Assembly (NCBI GenBank): GCA_027296205.1
Contig: JAPUJM010000009.1
Coordinates: 1 to 6,869 of the forward strand
DNA: 6,869 nt
Origin: Actinomycetota bacterium
Lineage (GTDB): Bacteria; Actinomycetota; Acidimicrobiia; Spongiisociales; ZC4RG35
Direction of reading: 5' to 3'
Of this stretch, positions 5,916 through 6,869 are shown piece after piece. The first letter of the stretch is position 1. Each line of letters starts with the position of its first letter. Made by a program: the position numbers and the translations under genes. The notes under the pieces are model-generated. The model did not search any database. It worked only from the letters and a program-made list of their open reading frames with translations, and was not told the origin of the DNA.

Positions 5916-5973
5916 GATCATCGGGTCCAAAGCTGCCTCTCCCCGCGTTGTGCGCTCCACACGGCCAAACGGC

Positions 5974-6003
5974 AAAAAACGACGCGTGGTGATCAGGAAC
6001 GCG
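5974..6003 (-). terminator. Possible intrinsic terminator of the 245-residue gene
   Basis: On the minus strand, CGCGT (6003-5999) pairs with ACGCG (5987-5983) around an 11-base loop, followed after four bases by TTTTTT (5979-5974). It begins 3 nt after the TAA at 6008-6006. The stem is short (5 bp), so it is a modest candidate, but it is in the right place and would separate this gene from the Sec-AhpD gene. Confidence 0.45.
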
Positions 6004-6005
6004 AG

Positions 6006-6743
6006 TTAGTTGGAGAAGCTGACGCTGAAGGCGGGGGCCCAGCGGGTGACCACTTTGCCGTAGTTCTCGCCGGCGCGGAGCATGTCACCGGTGGCGAGGG
6101 CCTCAACCGACTCCTGGATCAACTCGCACGATTCGTCGAACACCAACTCCTGCGGGTCGAATAGGTCCGAGACATCCCCGTAGTCGAGTTCCACCATCGA
6201 GCCCTCCGGGAACGGCTCGAGCCAGCCGGCAAGCTGACCGAGCTCCTCGGCGGGACCCCGAAACAATCCGACCTTCTCGAGGATCTCATGAGCGTGAGCA
6301 ACCCGGTTTCGTGCATCGTCGATATCGGCGCGGTACCGAAGACGCGGCCCTTCCGGCGCCTCGTAAAGCAGTTTCTCTGACGGCTCGAAGGCGGTGAACC
6401 ATCTCACGGGCACGTGCCATGGCGAGGTGAGCACGTGAGAACGGTGGGACGGGTTCTCGGCGTGATAGACACGGAGCTCACGGTCGGCCGCCCTGGCCGC
6501 GTCCTCGGGAATCAGCCCCACTCCTAGACCACTGAACGCGTTGGCGAAGGCGACGGTCGACTCCAGTACCCGCAGCCGGAGGTTGCGGGGACAGACCAGA
6601 TGTCGGCCGTCCCACTCCACGGTCCAGTTGTTGTCCGCTTCGGCCTCGGAGAGCATTCCGTAGGAACGAACGAAACCGGGCACCGGATCTCGTGAGACAC
6701 TCGCCTCCGGTGAGTAGACCCTGAGGTACGCCGCCTTGGTCAT
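6006..6743 (-). CDS. Conserved-looking cytoplasmic protein, function unknown
   Basis: I do not recognise this 245-residue protein. It has no signal peptide, no membrane segment and no catalytic motif I can name. Aromatic and charged stretches (WTVEWDGRHL 40-49, SPWHVPVRWFTAFEP 107-121, ELDYGDVSDLFDP 185-197) suggest a folded soluble domain. A central segment (134-170) is helical and charged, and the C-terminal third (198-236) looks like two helices with an acidic face. The ATG at 6743 is preferred over an upstream GTG at 6761 because AGGA lies 7 nt before it and the GTG-to-ATG stretch contains that ribosome site. Upstream it faces a divergent gene starting at 6853; downstream there is a possible terminator and then the Sec-AhpD gene on the same strand, 102 bp away. 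Confidence 0.8.
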   Translation of the reverse strand: MTKAAYLRVYSPEASVSRDPVPGFVRSYGMLSEAEADNNWTVEWDGRHLVCPRNLRLRVLESTVAFANAFSGLGVGLIPEDAARAADRELRVYHAENPSHRSHVLTSPWHVPVRWFTAFEPSEKLLYEAPEGPRLRYRADIDDARNRVAHAHEILEKVGLFRGPAEELGQLAGWLEPFPEGSMVELDYGDVSDLFDPQELVFDESCELIQESVEALATGDMLRAGENYGKVVTRWAPAFSVSFSN

Positions 6744-6852
6744 CCGCCCATCCTGGCACACCGTCGGGCCGGCGGCCCTCTGAGCGCAAGATTCGAGGCG
6801 GCGGTAGTATCGGGAACAGGTAGCATCACGAGTTCCAGAGGAGGTCCGAGCC

Positions 6853-6869
6853 TTGTTCGTTTTCGATGA
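6853..6869 (+). CDS. 5' end of a divergent gene, cut by the window edge
   Basis: A TTG start at 6853 follows a perfect AGGAGG (6839-6844) by 8 nt and opens MFVFD before the window ends, so no function can be given. A -10-like TAGTAT lies at 6805-6810. The 109 bp between this start and the divergent ATG at 6743 hold the promoters of both genes; no operator repeat is visible. Confidence 0.6.

Overview
This 6.9 kb window is high-GC bacterial DNA. Genes are tightly packed, GTG and TTG starts are common, and there are AGGAGG ribosome sites next to starts with no visible leader. Together with the MshD-like double GNAT fold and the protein styles, this points to an actinobacterium; a lineage such as Acidimicrobiia is my guess and not shown by the sequence. 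Nothing suggests a mobile element, phage, CRISPR array or RNA gene.

Layout. The left edge holds the last codons of a plus-strand gene (1-62). A minus-strand block follows. Read in its own direction it runs: a PLP-dependent threonine/serine-dehydratase-like enzyme (4911-3922), a fusion of a gamma-glutamylcyclotransferase-like domain with two GNAT acetyltransferase domains (3925-2615, start overlapping the dehydratase stop by 4 bases), a six-helix membrane histidine kinase with a GAF-like domain (2545-626), and a small basic-tailed protein of unknown function (568-119). Divergent from the dehydratase, across 63 bp, is a RidA enamine/imine deaminase (4975-5355). RidA acts on exactly the reactive intermediates that such dehydratases release.

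Convergent with ridA, overlapping it by 4 bases, lies the most notable gene: an AhpD/carboxymuconolactone-decarboxylase-family peroxidase-like protein (5903-5352, minus). Its CxxC active site reads Cys-His-Tyr-TGA. The frame stays open on both sides of the TGA and both halves match the family. A perfect 6-bp hairpin lies just after the TGA. Its GGUCU loop begins 18 nt after the TGA, the same loop and spacing as in the E. coli fdhF SECIS element as I remember it. I read this as one 183-residue selenoprotein with a CxxU site; an ordinary gene caller would split it into two short genes.

Further right are an unrecognised 245-residue minus-strand gene (6743-6006) with a possible terminator after it, and the first codons of a divergent plus-strand gene (6853 onward, TTG start with a strong AGGAGG).

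How the genes may work together. The dehydratase and RidA form a plausible make-and-detoxify pair. The GGCT-GNAT fusion and the Sec-AhpD protein hint at low-molecular-weight thiol or peroxide chemistry, but the sequence does not link them directly. No selenocysteine machinery (selA, selB, selC, selD) lies in the window and it would have to be elsewhere in the genome.
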